64,000 nt of DNA from Actinomadura sp. NBRC 104425. Lineage in GTDB: Bacteria > Actinomycetota > Actinomycetes > Streptosporangiales > Streptosporangiaceae. A model generated the notes under the pieces. That model ran no database searches and was not told the DNA's origin. It saw only the letters and a program-made list of their open reading frames with translations. Below, piece after piece: positions 1 to 8,369 of the stretch. The stretch covers positions 513,204 through 577,203 of the forward strand of contig NZ_BSTN01000001.1 of assembly GCF_030269545.1 (NCBI RefSeq), given 5' to 3'. Positions within the stretch are counted from its first letter, which is position 1. Each line of letters opens with the position of its first letter. The translations under genes were made by a program, and so were the position numbers.

Positions 1-3000
1 CAGCGGGTGGCGCGGGCGTGGGATCTGCGGACGCAGGCCCGCCGGAGGAATCGGAGCCGGGCGGCCGCCGGTCCGGTGCCGCCCAGTTGAGCCGGATGGC
101 GCCGCCTGCGCGGCGGCGGGCGCCGGGCCGCCACAGCTCGACGGCCAGGCGTCCGACGACGGCCAGGCCGAGCAGCTGTGGGACGAGGCTGTCCAGGGTG
201 CCGGACGGCGACGCCGGATTGCCGGTGATCTCCGGCCACACCGAGGCGATCAGGCATCCCGTCCCGGCCAGCATCAGCACGGCGGGCACCCACGGCGACG
301 CCAGGACCCGGGCGTACGCCGCGTCCCGTGTGCGCGCCCAGCCGCACACCAGCGCGACGGGCAGCGCGACCGCCGCACCGGGCGGCCCGGAGATCAGGCC
401 GCCCAGCCCGGCCGCGGCCGCCAGCGCCGCCCAGGCGGGCCAGCCCAGCCCGGCGGGCAGCGGCCCGTAGTCGGGCCTGCGGCGCCGGGACGGCCACAGC
501 GCGAGCAGCAGCAGGAGGGGCAGCAGCGCCAGCCCGCCCAGCACCGACACCCGCTGGGCGCGGTCGGGCTCGTAGGTGAGCCGGACGACGCCGTGCGTCC
601 CGGCGGGCACGACCCAGCCCTGCTTCCACCCGTCCAGCCGGACGGGCCGCAGTTCGGTGCCGCCGACGGTGGCCCGCCAGCCGCTGTTGTAGTTCTCGTT
701 GACGGTGAGGAACGAGCGGCGGTCGGCGTCGACCTGGACGCGGCGCGTCCCGGCCGACCATTCCAGCACCTGCACGGGCCGATTCGCCGCCGCCGTGCCG
801 GCCGCCGCCGTTGCCGTCGCCGTGCCGTCGCCGACGACGGCGGTCTCGACGCGGTAGGCGTCCTGCGGCGCGGACGCCAGGCGGTTGTCCCCGGCGCGCA
901 GCGCGACCTGCCCGCAGGCGGTGAACCGCAGGGGGCGGCCTTCCAGCACGTCGCCCAGGGTGCCTTCGACGCGCGTGCGCACCGTGACGCCGCCGAGCCG
1001 CAGCTCGGGGCCGAGGCCGCAGCCCAGCCGCAGCGGCACCGACCGGATGTCGGGCAGCGCGCGCAGCCCCGGAACGTGCACTTCGCTGATCTGGATGGGC
1101 TGCAGGCGCCCGTCGCGGGGGAACGTCAGGGTGAGCCGGTCGGTGGTCATCGGCGCGAACGTCAGCCTGCCCTGCGCGTCGGTCACCACCTCGCGGCTCT
1201 GTCCGCCGTACCCCTCCACCCGGACGCGCACCGGGCCGTTGGCGCCGGGCGGCCGCCGCAGGGTGATCGTGGAGACGCGCAGCGGTGTGCGCCATCGCAG
1301 CACGTAGGCGGGGGCGTCGTCGTCGGGGTCGGCGATCCAGGCGGTGGCGGGGTCGCCGTCGAACGCCGATCGCGGCTGGGCCGCGGGGTGGTCGGAGATG
1401 ACGGAGGTGGCGGCCACCCAGGGACCGCCGCGCGCGGTGGTGTACCGCCTGATGAGCCGCCGGTCGGTGAGCACGGCCGTGCCGGACAGCCGCGTGCGGG
1501 TCGCCGCCGCGGCCGTGAACGTGCGGTCGAAGCCGCCGCCCTCCTCGTCGCGGACGCCGAGGTCGTCCGAGCACACCCAGCGCTGGGAGCCCTTCATGCA
1601 GTCGGGCGCGCCTCCGGGGGTGCGGCTCATCACGTACGTGGACGCCGGGACGTTCGGAAGGCGGTAGGTGCGGCCGGCAGTCAGCCCGTCCACGGCCAGT
1701 TCCGCCACGCCCGCGCGGGCCAGCGCCGGGAACGCGGGCTGCGAGGCCAGTGCGGTGATGCGCAGCCGCACCCAGCGGGTCGCGCCCTGCGGGACGCGCA
1801 GCTGCTGCGGATTGCCGTCGGCCCGGACGGCCTGCTCGAGGACGCCGCGTTCGGTCTGCACGGCGACGCGCGTGACGGCGGGGCCGAGCTCGTCGTCGCG
1901 GACGAACGCGGCGGTCAGCACGCCGATCTCGCGGGCGCGTGCGAAGTCGATCTGGAGCCACTGCCCCACCGGCCCGTTCCAGCCGCCGGTCTTCCAGGCG
2001 GTGGCGGGGTTCCCGTCGACGGCGGCGTACGGGGTGGCGGACGGGTCGTGCGCCTGCGGCACCCCGTCGAATCCGGACGCCGACGACGACGCCGTGACGT
2101 TGCGGATCCCGGTGTATTCGGCGACGGTGGCGTAACGCTGCCAGCCGTCGTCGAGCACGTCGGACGCCTTGCCGCGTTCGGCGGCGGTCAGGGTGTGCGA
2201 GGTGTGGTCCAGCTCGCCGAAGTCGCGCTGCACCAGGCGCGGCGAGTCGCTCACCGCCGCGGATCCGCGCAGGTCGGAGGCGTCGTCGTCGAGCAGGACG
2301 GGACGGTCCGGCAGCACGCCGCCGTCCGCCATGGCAAGCAGCGACTCCGGACCGCCGTACACGCGCGGCGGGTCGGTCGCGTCCGCGAGCGTGACCACCG
2401 GGTCGGCGCCGGACACCTCGTACACCTCCAGCGGCGCGACCGGCTGGTCGAGGGCCGAGACCGCGTCGTCGACGGCCGCGCCGCCCACCGGCTTGCCGAA
2501 GGAGGCGACCCGGCGCAGCCCGGGCGAGGCGTCGAGCGCCTGCCGCACCCGCCCCGGCCAGGCGCCGCGCAGCGTCTCCCGGCGCAGGTCGTTGCGGACC
2601 AGGACGTACCGCACGCCCATGCGCCCCAAAAACTGCGCCAGCCCGGGCGAGCCCCGCCCCGATCCGACCTGCCGGTCGACGGCGTCCAGCGCGCGCGTGT
2701 AGCCGGGGGAGCCTGCGGGCACCAGCTGGCGCACGCCCCAGCGCGCCGTCAGCAGCGGCTGGACGATGTCGTCCATCGGCCGCCCCCACAGGTACTCGCC
2801 GAACGACGACCCGGGCAGCGCCAGCACGGCCTGCCGTCCGGCGCGCGCGTTGAGCCAGGACGCCGCGTCCCGCCAGTACCCGGGCACGTCGGGGAACTCG
2901 CCCGGCCCCGAGAGCCCGTGCCGGGCCGCCGTCACGCCGATGCCGCCGACGGCCACGATCGCCGCGGTCTGCGCGGTGAGCAGGGTCCGCGCACGGGACC

Positions 3001-4264
3001 GCAGGGCTGACGGGGCGCCGGTGCCGCGCCGCGCGGCGGCCGCCATGACGGGCAGGTGCGCCAGGCCGAGCGCCAGCGGCAGCCGCACCACCGCGTCGAA
3101 CTTGTGCAGGTTGCGCAGCGGCGCCAGCGGCCCGTCCAGCAGGTCGCGCAGCTGCGCGGCGAACGGGCCGGGCAGGTCGCCGCCGTGCCCGACGGTGATG
3201 ATCGCCAGCCCGGTCAGCAGTGCGACCAGCAGGAACGTGCGTTCGGGCAGCAGCCGGCCGAGCAGCCCGGCCAGGCCGAGCGCCGCGACGACGCCGGTGC
3301 AGGCCATCGGCAGCGGGTCGAGCGCCAGGCCGTTGCCGAGCGGCCACCACACGGTGCCGTCCACGACCAGGTAGTTGATCCACCGTTCGGCGCCGCGCAG
3401 CACGTTGACCAGCCCGGTCGGGCCGGTCGTGGTGGCGGCCTTCTCGGTGTAGGTGAGCCAGGAGAACCCGTACGTGCCGGTGAGCAGCAGCGGGACCAGC
3501 CACCACAGGGACGCCGCCGACACCGCCGCCGACCACCACGCCAGGACGCGCAGGCGGGGGGCGCGGCGCGGCCGGGTCAGCAGGTACAGGATGGGGACGA
3601 CCAGCACGGCGGCCGTCGCGGTGGCGTTGATGCCGCCGCAGCACGCCACCGCGACCCCGGACCGGGCCGCCGCGCGGATCCGGCCGCCGCCGCGCACCGC
3701 GCCGACCAGCGGCAGCACGATCCACGGCAGCATCGCGACCGGCATGTACTCCGACGACAGCTGCCCGAGCGCCGCCACCGCGCCGGGCGCCAGCGCGTAC
3801 GCCATCCCGGCCAGCAGGCGGCCGCCGGGGGTGCCGATGCCGAGCCGCGCGGCCAGCCGGCGGACGCCGAGGAACGCCGTGCACATCAGCAGCGACAGCC
3901 ACCACCGCTGGGTGATCCAGGCGGGCATGCCGGCCAGGTCGCCGAGCGCGTAGAACGGGCCCATCGGGAACAGGTAGCCGACGGCCTGGTTCTGCAGCTG
4001 GCCGAGCTGCTCGGGGTCCCACAGGTGCAGCGCCCGGCCGAGGAACGCCAGCGGACGCACCGGCATGTCGATCTTTGTGTCGGCGAGGATCATGCCGGGG
4101 CGGGTGGAGAAGGCCAGCGCGGTCAGGGCCAGGCAGCACACGGCGGCGCGCAGCCGGTCCCGCAGCCGCGCCGCCGCGTCCCCGGCGTCCGCCCCGGGCG
4201 CGGGCGGCGGGGCGGTGGCGGCCGCGTCCCCGGCAGCGGCCGCGTCCGCCTCACCCACGGCCAT
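1..4264 (-). CDS. aftD: AftD-like alpha-(1->3)-arabinofuranosyltransferase, 3' end beyond window
   Basis: Polytopic GT-C-type membrane protein predicted to add arabinofuranose from a decaprenyl-phosphate donor to envelope glycan. The frame is open from the ATG at 4264 to the window edge (about 1,421 codons), close to the roughly 1,400 residues of mycobacterial AftD, so little is missing. The N-terminal region reads TRPGMILADTKIDMPVRP, the donor-side loop typical of DUF3367/AftD proteins, followed by many hydrophobic segments. The visible C-terminus becomes rich in Pro and Ala after the last membrane stretch. The start follows the GT4 gene stop by 57 nt, on the same strand, so it is probably the last gene of the glycosyltransferase operon. 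The long plus-strand frames over this region are antisense shadows. Family call is strong; exact linkage specificity is inferred. Confidence 0.85.
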   Translation of the reverse strand, partial: MAVGEADAAAAGDAAATAPPPAPGADAGDAAARLRDRLRAAVCCLALTALAFSTRPGMILADTKIDMPVRPLAFLGRALHLWDPEQLGQLQNQAVGYLFPMGPFYALGDLAGMPAWITQRWWLSLLMCTAFLGVRRLAARLGIGTPGGRLLAGMAYALAPGAVAALGQLSSEYMPVAMLPWIVLPLVGAVRGGGRIRAAARSGVAVACCGGINATATAAVLVVPILYLLTRPRRAPRLRVLAWWSAAVSAASLWWLVPLLLTGTYGFSWLTYTEKAATTTGPTGLVNVLRGAERWINYLVVDGTVWWPLGNGLALDPLPMACTGVVAALGLAGLLGRLLPERTFLLVALLTGLAIITVGHGGDLPGPFAAQLRDLLDGPLAPLRNLHKFDAVVRLPLALGLAHLPVMAAAARRGTGAPSALRSRARTLLTAQTAAIVAVGGIGVTAARHGLSGPGEFPDVPGYWRDAASWLNARAGRQAVLALPGSSFGEYLWGRPMDDIVQPLLTARWGVRQLVPAGSPGYTRALDAVDRQVGSGRGSPGLAQFLGRMGVRYVLVRNDLRRETLRGAWPGRVRQALDASPGLRRVASFGKPVGGAAVDDAVSALDQPVAPLEVYEVSGADPVVTLADATDPPRVYGGPESLLAMADGGVLPDRPVLLDDDASDLRGSAAVSDSPRLVQRDFGELDHTSHTLTAAERGKASDVLDDGWQRYATVAEYTGIRNVTASSSASGFDGVPQAHDPSATPYAAVDGNPATAWKTGGWNGPVGQWLQIDFARAREIGVLTAAFVRDDELGPAVTRVAVQTERGVLEQAVRADGNPQQLRVPQGATRWVRLRITALASQPAFPALARAGVAELAVDGLTAGRTYRLPNVPASTYVMSRTPGGAPDCMKGSQRWVCSDDLGVRDEEGGGFDRTFTAAAATRTRLSGTAVLTDRRLIRRYTTARGGPWVAATSVISDHPAAQPRSAFDGDPATAWIADPDDDAPAYVLRWRTPLRVSTITLRRPPGANGPVRVRVEGYGGQSREVVTDAQGRLTFAPMTTDRLTLTFPRDGRLQPIQISEVHVPGLRALPDIRSVPLRLGCGLGPELRLGGVTVRTRVEGTLGDVLEGRPLRFTACGQVALRAGDNRLASAPQDAYRVETAVVGDGTATATAAAGTAAANRPVQVLEWSAGTRRVQVDADRRSFLTVNENYNSGWRATVGGTELRPVRLDGWKQGWVVPAGTHGVVRLTYEPDRAQRVSVLGGLALLPLLLLLALWPSRRRRPDYGPLPAGLGWPAWAALAAAAGLGGLISGPPGAAVALPVALVCGWARTRDAAYARVLASPWVPAVLMLAGTGCLIASVWPEITGNPASPSGTLDSLVPQLLGLAVVGRLAVELWRPGARRRAGGAIRLNWAAPDRRPPGSDSSGGPASADPTPAPPA

Positions 4265-4321
4265 CTCGCCCCCCGTTCCTGTCCTGGATCCCCACACTTG
4301 GTCTCTTCGGCGGCGAGGTCG

Positions 4322-5635
4322 TCAGGGAGAACCGTCCTCCGGGTGGCCGAGGAGGCGTTCCAGCGGGGTCGCCGTCCGCAGCACCCGCACCGCGCCGCCG
4401 TGTTCGGCCACGAGCATGTCGCGGACGGGGCCCTCGACCACCTGCACGGCACCATCATGGGCGACGACGAGCGCGCGCTTGTCGCCGGTGGCCGCCGTCC
4501 CCGCGCGGACGGCGGATGTCACCAGGCGGGCCATCCGGTCGGCGGTGCGCGCCCAGTCGAACTCGCCCGCCCAGCGGCGGCACGCGTCGGCGACCTGTTG
4601 CCGCCGCGACGGGTCGCCCAGCTCTTTCAGGGCGCGTTCGACGACGTCCGCCAGCGGCTCCCCGGGGGCGGCCAGCCAGCCGGTGACTCCGTCGCGGACC
4701 GCGTCGCGCAGGCCGTCGACGTCGTAGGCGACCGTGGGCACGCCGTGCGCCGCGGCCTCGATGACGCTCAGCCCCCACCCTTCGCCCTGGGACGCGCTCA
4801 GGTGCAGGTCGGCGCGCGCCACCAGAGCCGCCTTCACGTCCTCGGGCACGTAGCCGTGCAGCGTCACCGTGTGGTCGAGCCCCCGGGCGGCGGCCTCGGC
4901 GGCAAGGGCCGCCCGCTCGGGCCCGTCGCCCACGATGTGCAGGCGCAGAGCGGGATGGGAGGCGGCCAGGCGTTCCACCATGTCGAGCAGGCGGCGCGTC
5001 CGCTTGTGCGGGACGAGCCGCGTCACGCACACCAGCTCGGGGTCGCCGCGCTCGGGCAGGTCGGCGGGCGGCGTAACGGGAGCGGAGGCCACGCCGTTGG
5101 GCACGACATATGTCGGCCCGTCCCAGCCCAACCGGTCCCGCACCGCACGCAGAGTGGACGGTGACACGACCACGAAGGCGTGCCGCCGGTACGTCCACCG
5201 GCTGACCGGCCCCTCCAGGAACCGGCCGATCCGCGCCAGCCACCCGGGGAAGTACAGGCCGAACTGGGCGTCGTGCACGTGGTGCACCACGCAGAACACC
5301 GGGACCCGGCGGGGCAGCGCCCACGGGGTGAAGAACGGGATGCCGTTCTGGCAGTCGATCACCGCGTCGAGGGACCGGCGCCGCACCGCCGTCCACGCCA
5401 GCACCAGCGGGTAGACGGTGAACCGGCCGCCCAGCCGCGTGAACCGCACGCCCTCCACGACCTCGCGGCGGCGCTGCCCGGGGGCCCGGCACGTCACATA
5501 GCGGACGCGGGCGCCGCGCGCGGCCAGCCGCCGCGCCAGCTCCCAGGCGTACCGTTCGGCGCCGCCCGCCGCCGGGTGCCGGGGGTCGCGCCAGTTGACG
5601 ACCGCCAGGCGCAGACCGGCCAGATCGGCTGTCAT
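4322..5635 (-). CDS. GT4-family glycosyltransferase
   Basis: A 437-residue retaining glycosyltransferase of the GT-B fold. The N-terminus (LRLAVVNWRDPRHPAAGGAE) carries the Gly-rich acceptor-side start seen in GT4 enzymes. A donor-binding EX7E motif sits in EGWGLSVIEAAAHGVP near residue 315, after the VVPNGV and VTRLVPHKR blocks. Cytosolic, with no signal peptide or membrane segment. The ATG at 5635 overlaps the TGA of the upstream GT2 gene by 4 nt (ATGA), which indicates translational coupling and sets the start; an in-frame extension further upstream only reads through the GT2 gene. It probably builds a lipid-linked glycan precursor used by the neighbouring membrane transferases. Sugar donor unknown. 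Confidence 0.88.
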   Translation of the reverse strand: MTADLAGLRLAVVNWRDPRHPAAGGAERYAWELARRLAARGARVRYVTCRAPGQRRREVVEGVRFTRLGGRFTVYPLVLAWTAVRRRSLDAVIDCQNGIPFFTPWALPRRVPVFCVVHHVHDAQFGLYFPGWLARIGRFLEGPVSRWTYRRHAFVVVSPSTLRAVRDRLGWDGPTYVVPNGVASAPVTPPADLPERGDPELVCVTRLVPHKRTRRLLDMVERLAASHPALRLHIVGDGPERAALAAEAAARGLDHTVTLHGYVPEDVKAALVARADLHLSASQGEGWGLSVIEAAAHGVPTVAYDVDGLRDAVRDGVTGWLAAPGEPLADVVERALKELGDPSRRQQVADACRRWAGEFDWARTADRMARLVTSAVRAGTAATGDKRALVVAHDGAVQVVEGPVRDMLVAEHGGAVRVLRTATPLERLLGHPEDGSP

Positions 5636-6444
5636 CCGCGTCCGGCGCCCGCGACGGTCGGCAGCGGGGCGGGCTCCGCGCGGGCGGCGGGCACCGGCGG
5701 CCCGACCCGGCCTGCGCGGGCGCGGGCCGCCGGGCCCGTGCGGATGCGCAGCAGGTCGCGCAGGCACTCCAGGGAGTGGCGGCGCACCGAGAACGTGCTG
5801 CCCGGACGGTCGTGCCACACCACCGGGACGTCGGTGATCGACGCGCCGCGCCGCACGCAGTGCGCGAGCAGCTCGACGTCGAACGCGAACCCGGTCGTGC
5901 GCAGGTCGGCGGCGGCCGCGCGGGCCAGCGGGCCGGCGAAGAACTTGAAGCCGCACTGGGTGTCGGTCACCCCGTCGGCAAGGTCGCGGACGAGCCGGTT
6001 GAACACGATGGCGCCCAGGCGGCGCAGCGGCCGGCCGTACCCGTCGACGACCGAGTCGGGGTGGCGCCGCGACCCGACCACGACCGGCCGTCCCGCGCTC
6101 AGCAGCGCCAGCACGCGGCGCAGCGCCGACAGCTCCGTGGCCATGTCGGCGTCGCAGAACCCCACGTAGGGCGCGCGGGTGGCGAGCATTCCGGTGCGCA
6201 CGGCCGCGCCCTTGCCGCGCCGCTCGCACGACAGCAGCCGGACCGGGACGGGCCCGTCCCAGCCGCGCACGATGGCGGCGGTGCCGTCGGTGCTGGCGTT
6301 GTCGACGACGATGACGCCCGCGGCGACGGGCAGGGCGGCGAGCTCGGCGCACAGCCGCGACAGCCCCGCCGGGAGCCGCTCGGCCTCGTTGTAGGCCGGG
6401 ACGACGATTTCGAGGACGGCGGGGCCGGAGGTGGGTGCGGCCAT
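5632..6444 (-). CDS. GT2-family glycosyltransferase (polyprenyl-phosphate sugar synthase-like)
   Basis: A 270-residue GT-A glycosyltransferase. Motifs in order: EIVVPAYNEAERLP at the N-terminus, VVDNASTDGT near residue 47, the metal-binding FCDADM near residue 97, and TQCGFKFF near residue 165, which is characteristic of dolichyl/polyprenyl-phosphate glucosyl- or mannosyltransferases. It likely transfers a hexose from a nucleotide sugar onto polyprenyl phosphate to make the donor for GT-C membrane enzymes such as the adjacent AftD-like protein. The C-terminal 35 residues are a low-complexity Ala/Pro/Arg tail. No membrane segments are seen, so the protein is probably peripheral. Confidence 0.87.
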   Translation of the reverse strand: MAAPTSGPAVLEIVVPAYNEAERLPAGLSRLCAELAALPVAAGVIVVDNASTDGTAAIVRGWDGPVPVRLLSCERRGKGAAVRTGMLATRAPYVGFCDADMATELSALRRVLALLSAGRPVVVGSRRHPDSVVDGYGRPLRRLGAIVFNRLVRDLADGVTDTQCGFKFFAGPLARAAAADLRTTGFAFDVELLAHCVRRGASITDVPVVWHDRPGSTFSVRRHSLECLRDLLRIRTGPAARARAGRVGPPVPAARAEPAPLPTVAGAGRG

Positions 6445-6480
6445 GGGGCCTCCGGACGGCGGACGGCGGTGGCGCCGCGG

Positions 6481-6612
6481 TCAGCGGGAACCGTAGTTGT
6501 AGAGCGGCTTGATGACCGGGTCCTTCTGGGAGGCGCTGGCGAGCTGCACCGCGCCGAACGAGGCGACGGCTGCCAGCAGGACGCCGACCAGAGCGGAGAT
6601 CGCGATGCGCAT
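6481..6612 (-). CDS. DUF2613-family mini membrane protein (43 aa)
   Basis: A 43-residue protein beginning MRIAISALVGVLLAAVASFG, then a short polar tail ending KPLYNYGSR. A single N-terminal hydrophobic segment suggests a membrane-anchored or secreted peptide. Small proteins of this family sit next to aftD in mycobacteria as well, so the neighbourhood supports the call. The ATG overlaps the stop of the upstream membrane-protein gene by one base (TGATG), indicating coupled translation. Function of the family is unknown; an accessory role for the GT-C enzymes is inference. Confidence 0.8.
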   Translation of the reverse strand: MRIAISALVGVLLAAVASFGAVQLASASQKDPVIKPLYNYGSR

Positions 6613-8324
6613 CAGTCGACCCTTCGACGGGGGTTACGGCCGAGTAGCGGGGTGCCCAGAGTAATGGCTGAGCCCAGCCATGACCAGACGATCGCGATAC
6701 CCGTGACGATCCAGGCGCCCGCGACGGCCGCGGTCGGCACCCGTTCGTCCCGCACGTCCGCCGCGCCGTCGATGCGGTACAGGACGAGGTCGCGGCCGCG
6801 CAGCACGACCTTTGCGCCGGCGAGCCGCCGCGCCTGCGAGCCTGCGTTGGCGGGGTCGTCGACGGCGACGTAGCGGACGCCTTCGCGGCGCAGCGCCTCG
6901 GTCAGCGCGGCGCCCGACCGGATCAGCGGGTCGAGGCGGACCGCGCGCGGGTCCTCCGCCGCGACGGTGGTGCCGTCCACGGTCACCGCGTCGTTGGCGA
7001 TGACCCTGCGGTGCAGGTAGCGGGGCAGCGGGTCCAGGACGCGCCGCCCGTGGTTCCACTGCGGGCTCCGGTAGGCGGCCCAGGGAAGCAGCAGCACCAC
7101 CCCGGGCTGCTCGTCGGCGTGGACGATGTCGCGTGCCCGCGCCCAGTCGTCCGGGTAGTCGACGGCGCGCAGCTGCCCGGCGGCGCCCCACGCCAGCGAC
7201 GGCAGCAGCACCACCGGGGCGAGCACCGCGCCCGCCGTGACCGCGCCCAAGCGCGCTTGCGCGGCCCGGTCGGCGGCCACGCCCAGCCCCACGGCGACGA
7301 CGACGGCCAGGGGCGCCGCGTACTGCTGCCCGTCGCGGAACACCGCGAACCCGGACCACAGCCCGATCAGCCCCTCCAGCACGGGCGCCGCCACAGCGCC
7401 CAGGGCCGCCACCGCGAACCCGACCGCCGCCGCCCCCGCCAGACCGCGTTGCCAGGGGGCGTCGGTGTTCGCACACCACCGCCCGTAGGCGAACAACGCC
7501 ACCAGCACGACGGCCAGCCACACCCCTGAGGTGACGGCGTTGCCGTATGCGGCGGGCACGGTCTCGCCGTTCCAGACGCCGCCGAGCAGCAGCAGGCTGC
7601 CGAGCGTCCCGAACGGGGTGTCCGCGCGCGCGGCGAACGCCTCCACCGCGCCGCCGTCCCCCGGCACGCCCCCGGCGCGCAGCAGCCCCGGCACGAGCCA
7701 GGGCAGGCTCAGCACGGCCAGCGCCAGGACGACCCGCAGCACCCCCGCGCCACGGCGCCGCGCCGCCGCCACGGCCAGCGCGGTGATGCCGGACACGGTC
7801 AGCGCGGCGAACCCCCCGATCGCCGCGGGCAGCAACGCGCGTACCAGGCGCCGCCCGCCGCCCCGTGCGTCCGCGTCCGCCGCCGCTGCCGCCACCCACG
7901 GCAGCGCCGCGTACCCCAGCAGCAGCGCCCACTGCCCCAGCAGCAGGCGCTCGGCGACGAACGGGTTCCAGGCGTAGCAGACCCCGGCCGCGAGCCTCGG
8001 CAGTATGCGCGGCGAGGGGACCAGCGACGCCGCCGCCATGCACGCCATGACGAAGACGGCGAGCAGGACGACTTTCTGTGCCACGTCCCCCGGGAGGACG
8101 GTGGCGAGCGCCGCGGCGAACGCGTCGCTGGGGACGTGCCGGGGCACCGTCCCGGTCACCCCGAACGTCCACGGCGTGAACCCGGGGTCGGGCACGAACA
8201 CCATGTCGTACGACAGCACGAACCCGGGCGCCAGGCCGGGGCCGAGCACGAGCAACCCGAGCCCCAGCCCGGTCAAGGCGGGCAGGGGCCACCCCGTCCG
8301 CCACGTCCGTCCCCCCGCTGCCAT
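6612..8324 (-). CDS. Polytopic membrane protein, GT-C-like
   Basis: A 570-residue integral membrane protein with roughly ten or more hydrophobic segments. After the first segment there is a loop LSYDMVFVPDPGFTPWTFG and later NPFVAERLLLGQW, reminiscent of the donor-side loops of GT-C polyprenyl-phosphate sugar transferases. The C-terminal 150 residues form a soluble stretch before a final membrane segment. It heads the envelope-glycan cluster and is coupled to the DUF2613 gene by a TGATG junction. I do not recognise a precise family; the glycosyltransferase-like reading is inferred from topology and neighbours. Confidence 0.7.
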   Translation of the reverse strand: MAAGGRTWRTGWPLPALTGLGLGLLVLGPGLAPGFVLSYDMVFVPDPGFTPWTFGVTGTVPRHVPSDAFAAALATVLPGDVAQKVVLLAVFVMACMAAASLVPSPRILPRLAAGVCYAWNPFVAERLLLGQWALLLGYAALPWVAAAAADADARGGGRRLVRALLPAAIGGFAALTVSGITALAVAAARRRGAGVLRVVLALAVLSLPWLVPGLLRAGGVPGDGGAVEAFAARADTPFGTLGSLLLLGGVWNGETVPAAYGNAVTSGVWLAVVLVALFAYGRWCANTDAPWQRGLAGAAAVGFAVAALGAVAAPVLEGLIGLWSGFAVFRDGQQYAAPLAVVVAVGLGVAADRAAQARLGAVTAGAVLAPVVLLPSLAWGAAGQLRAVDYPDDWARARDIVHADEQPGVVLLLPWAAYRSPQWNHGRRVLDPLPRYLHRRVIANDAVTVDGTTVAAEDPRAVRLDPLIRSGAALTEALRREGVRYVAVDDPANAGSQARRLAGAKVVLRGRDLVLYRIDGAADVRDERVPTAAVAGAWIVTGIAIVWSWLGSAITLGTPLLGRNPRRRVD

Positions 8325-8369
8325 CAGACGTCCGACGTTAACGCCTACCGGCCCGCGATGTCCGTCCGT

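Noticed and set aside
593..5164. Two very long plus-strand ORFs
   Set aside because: Gln/Arg/Gly/His-rich shadows opposite the AftD-like and GT4 genes.
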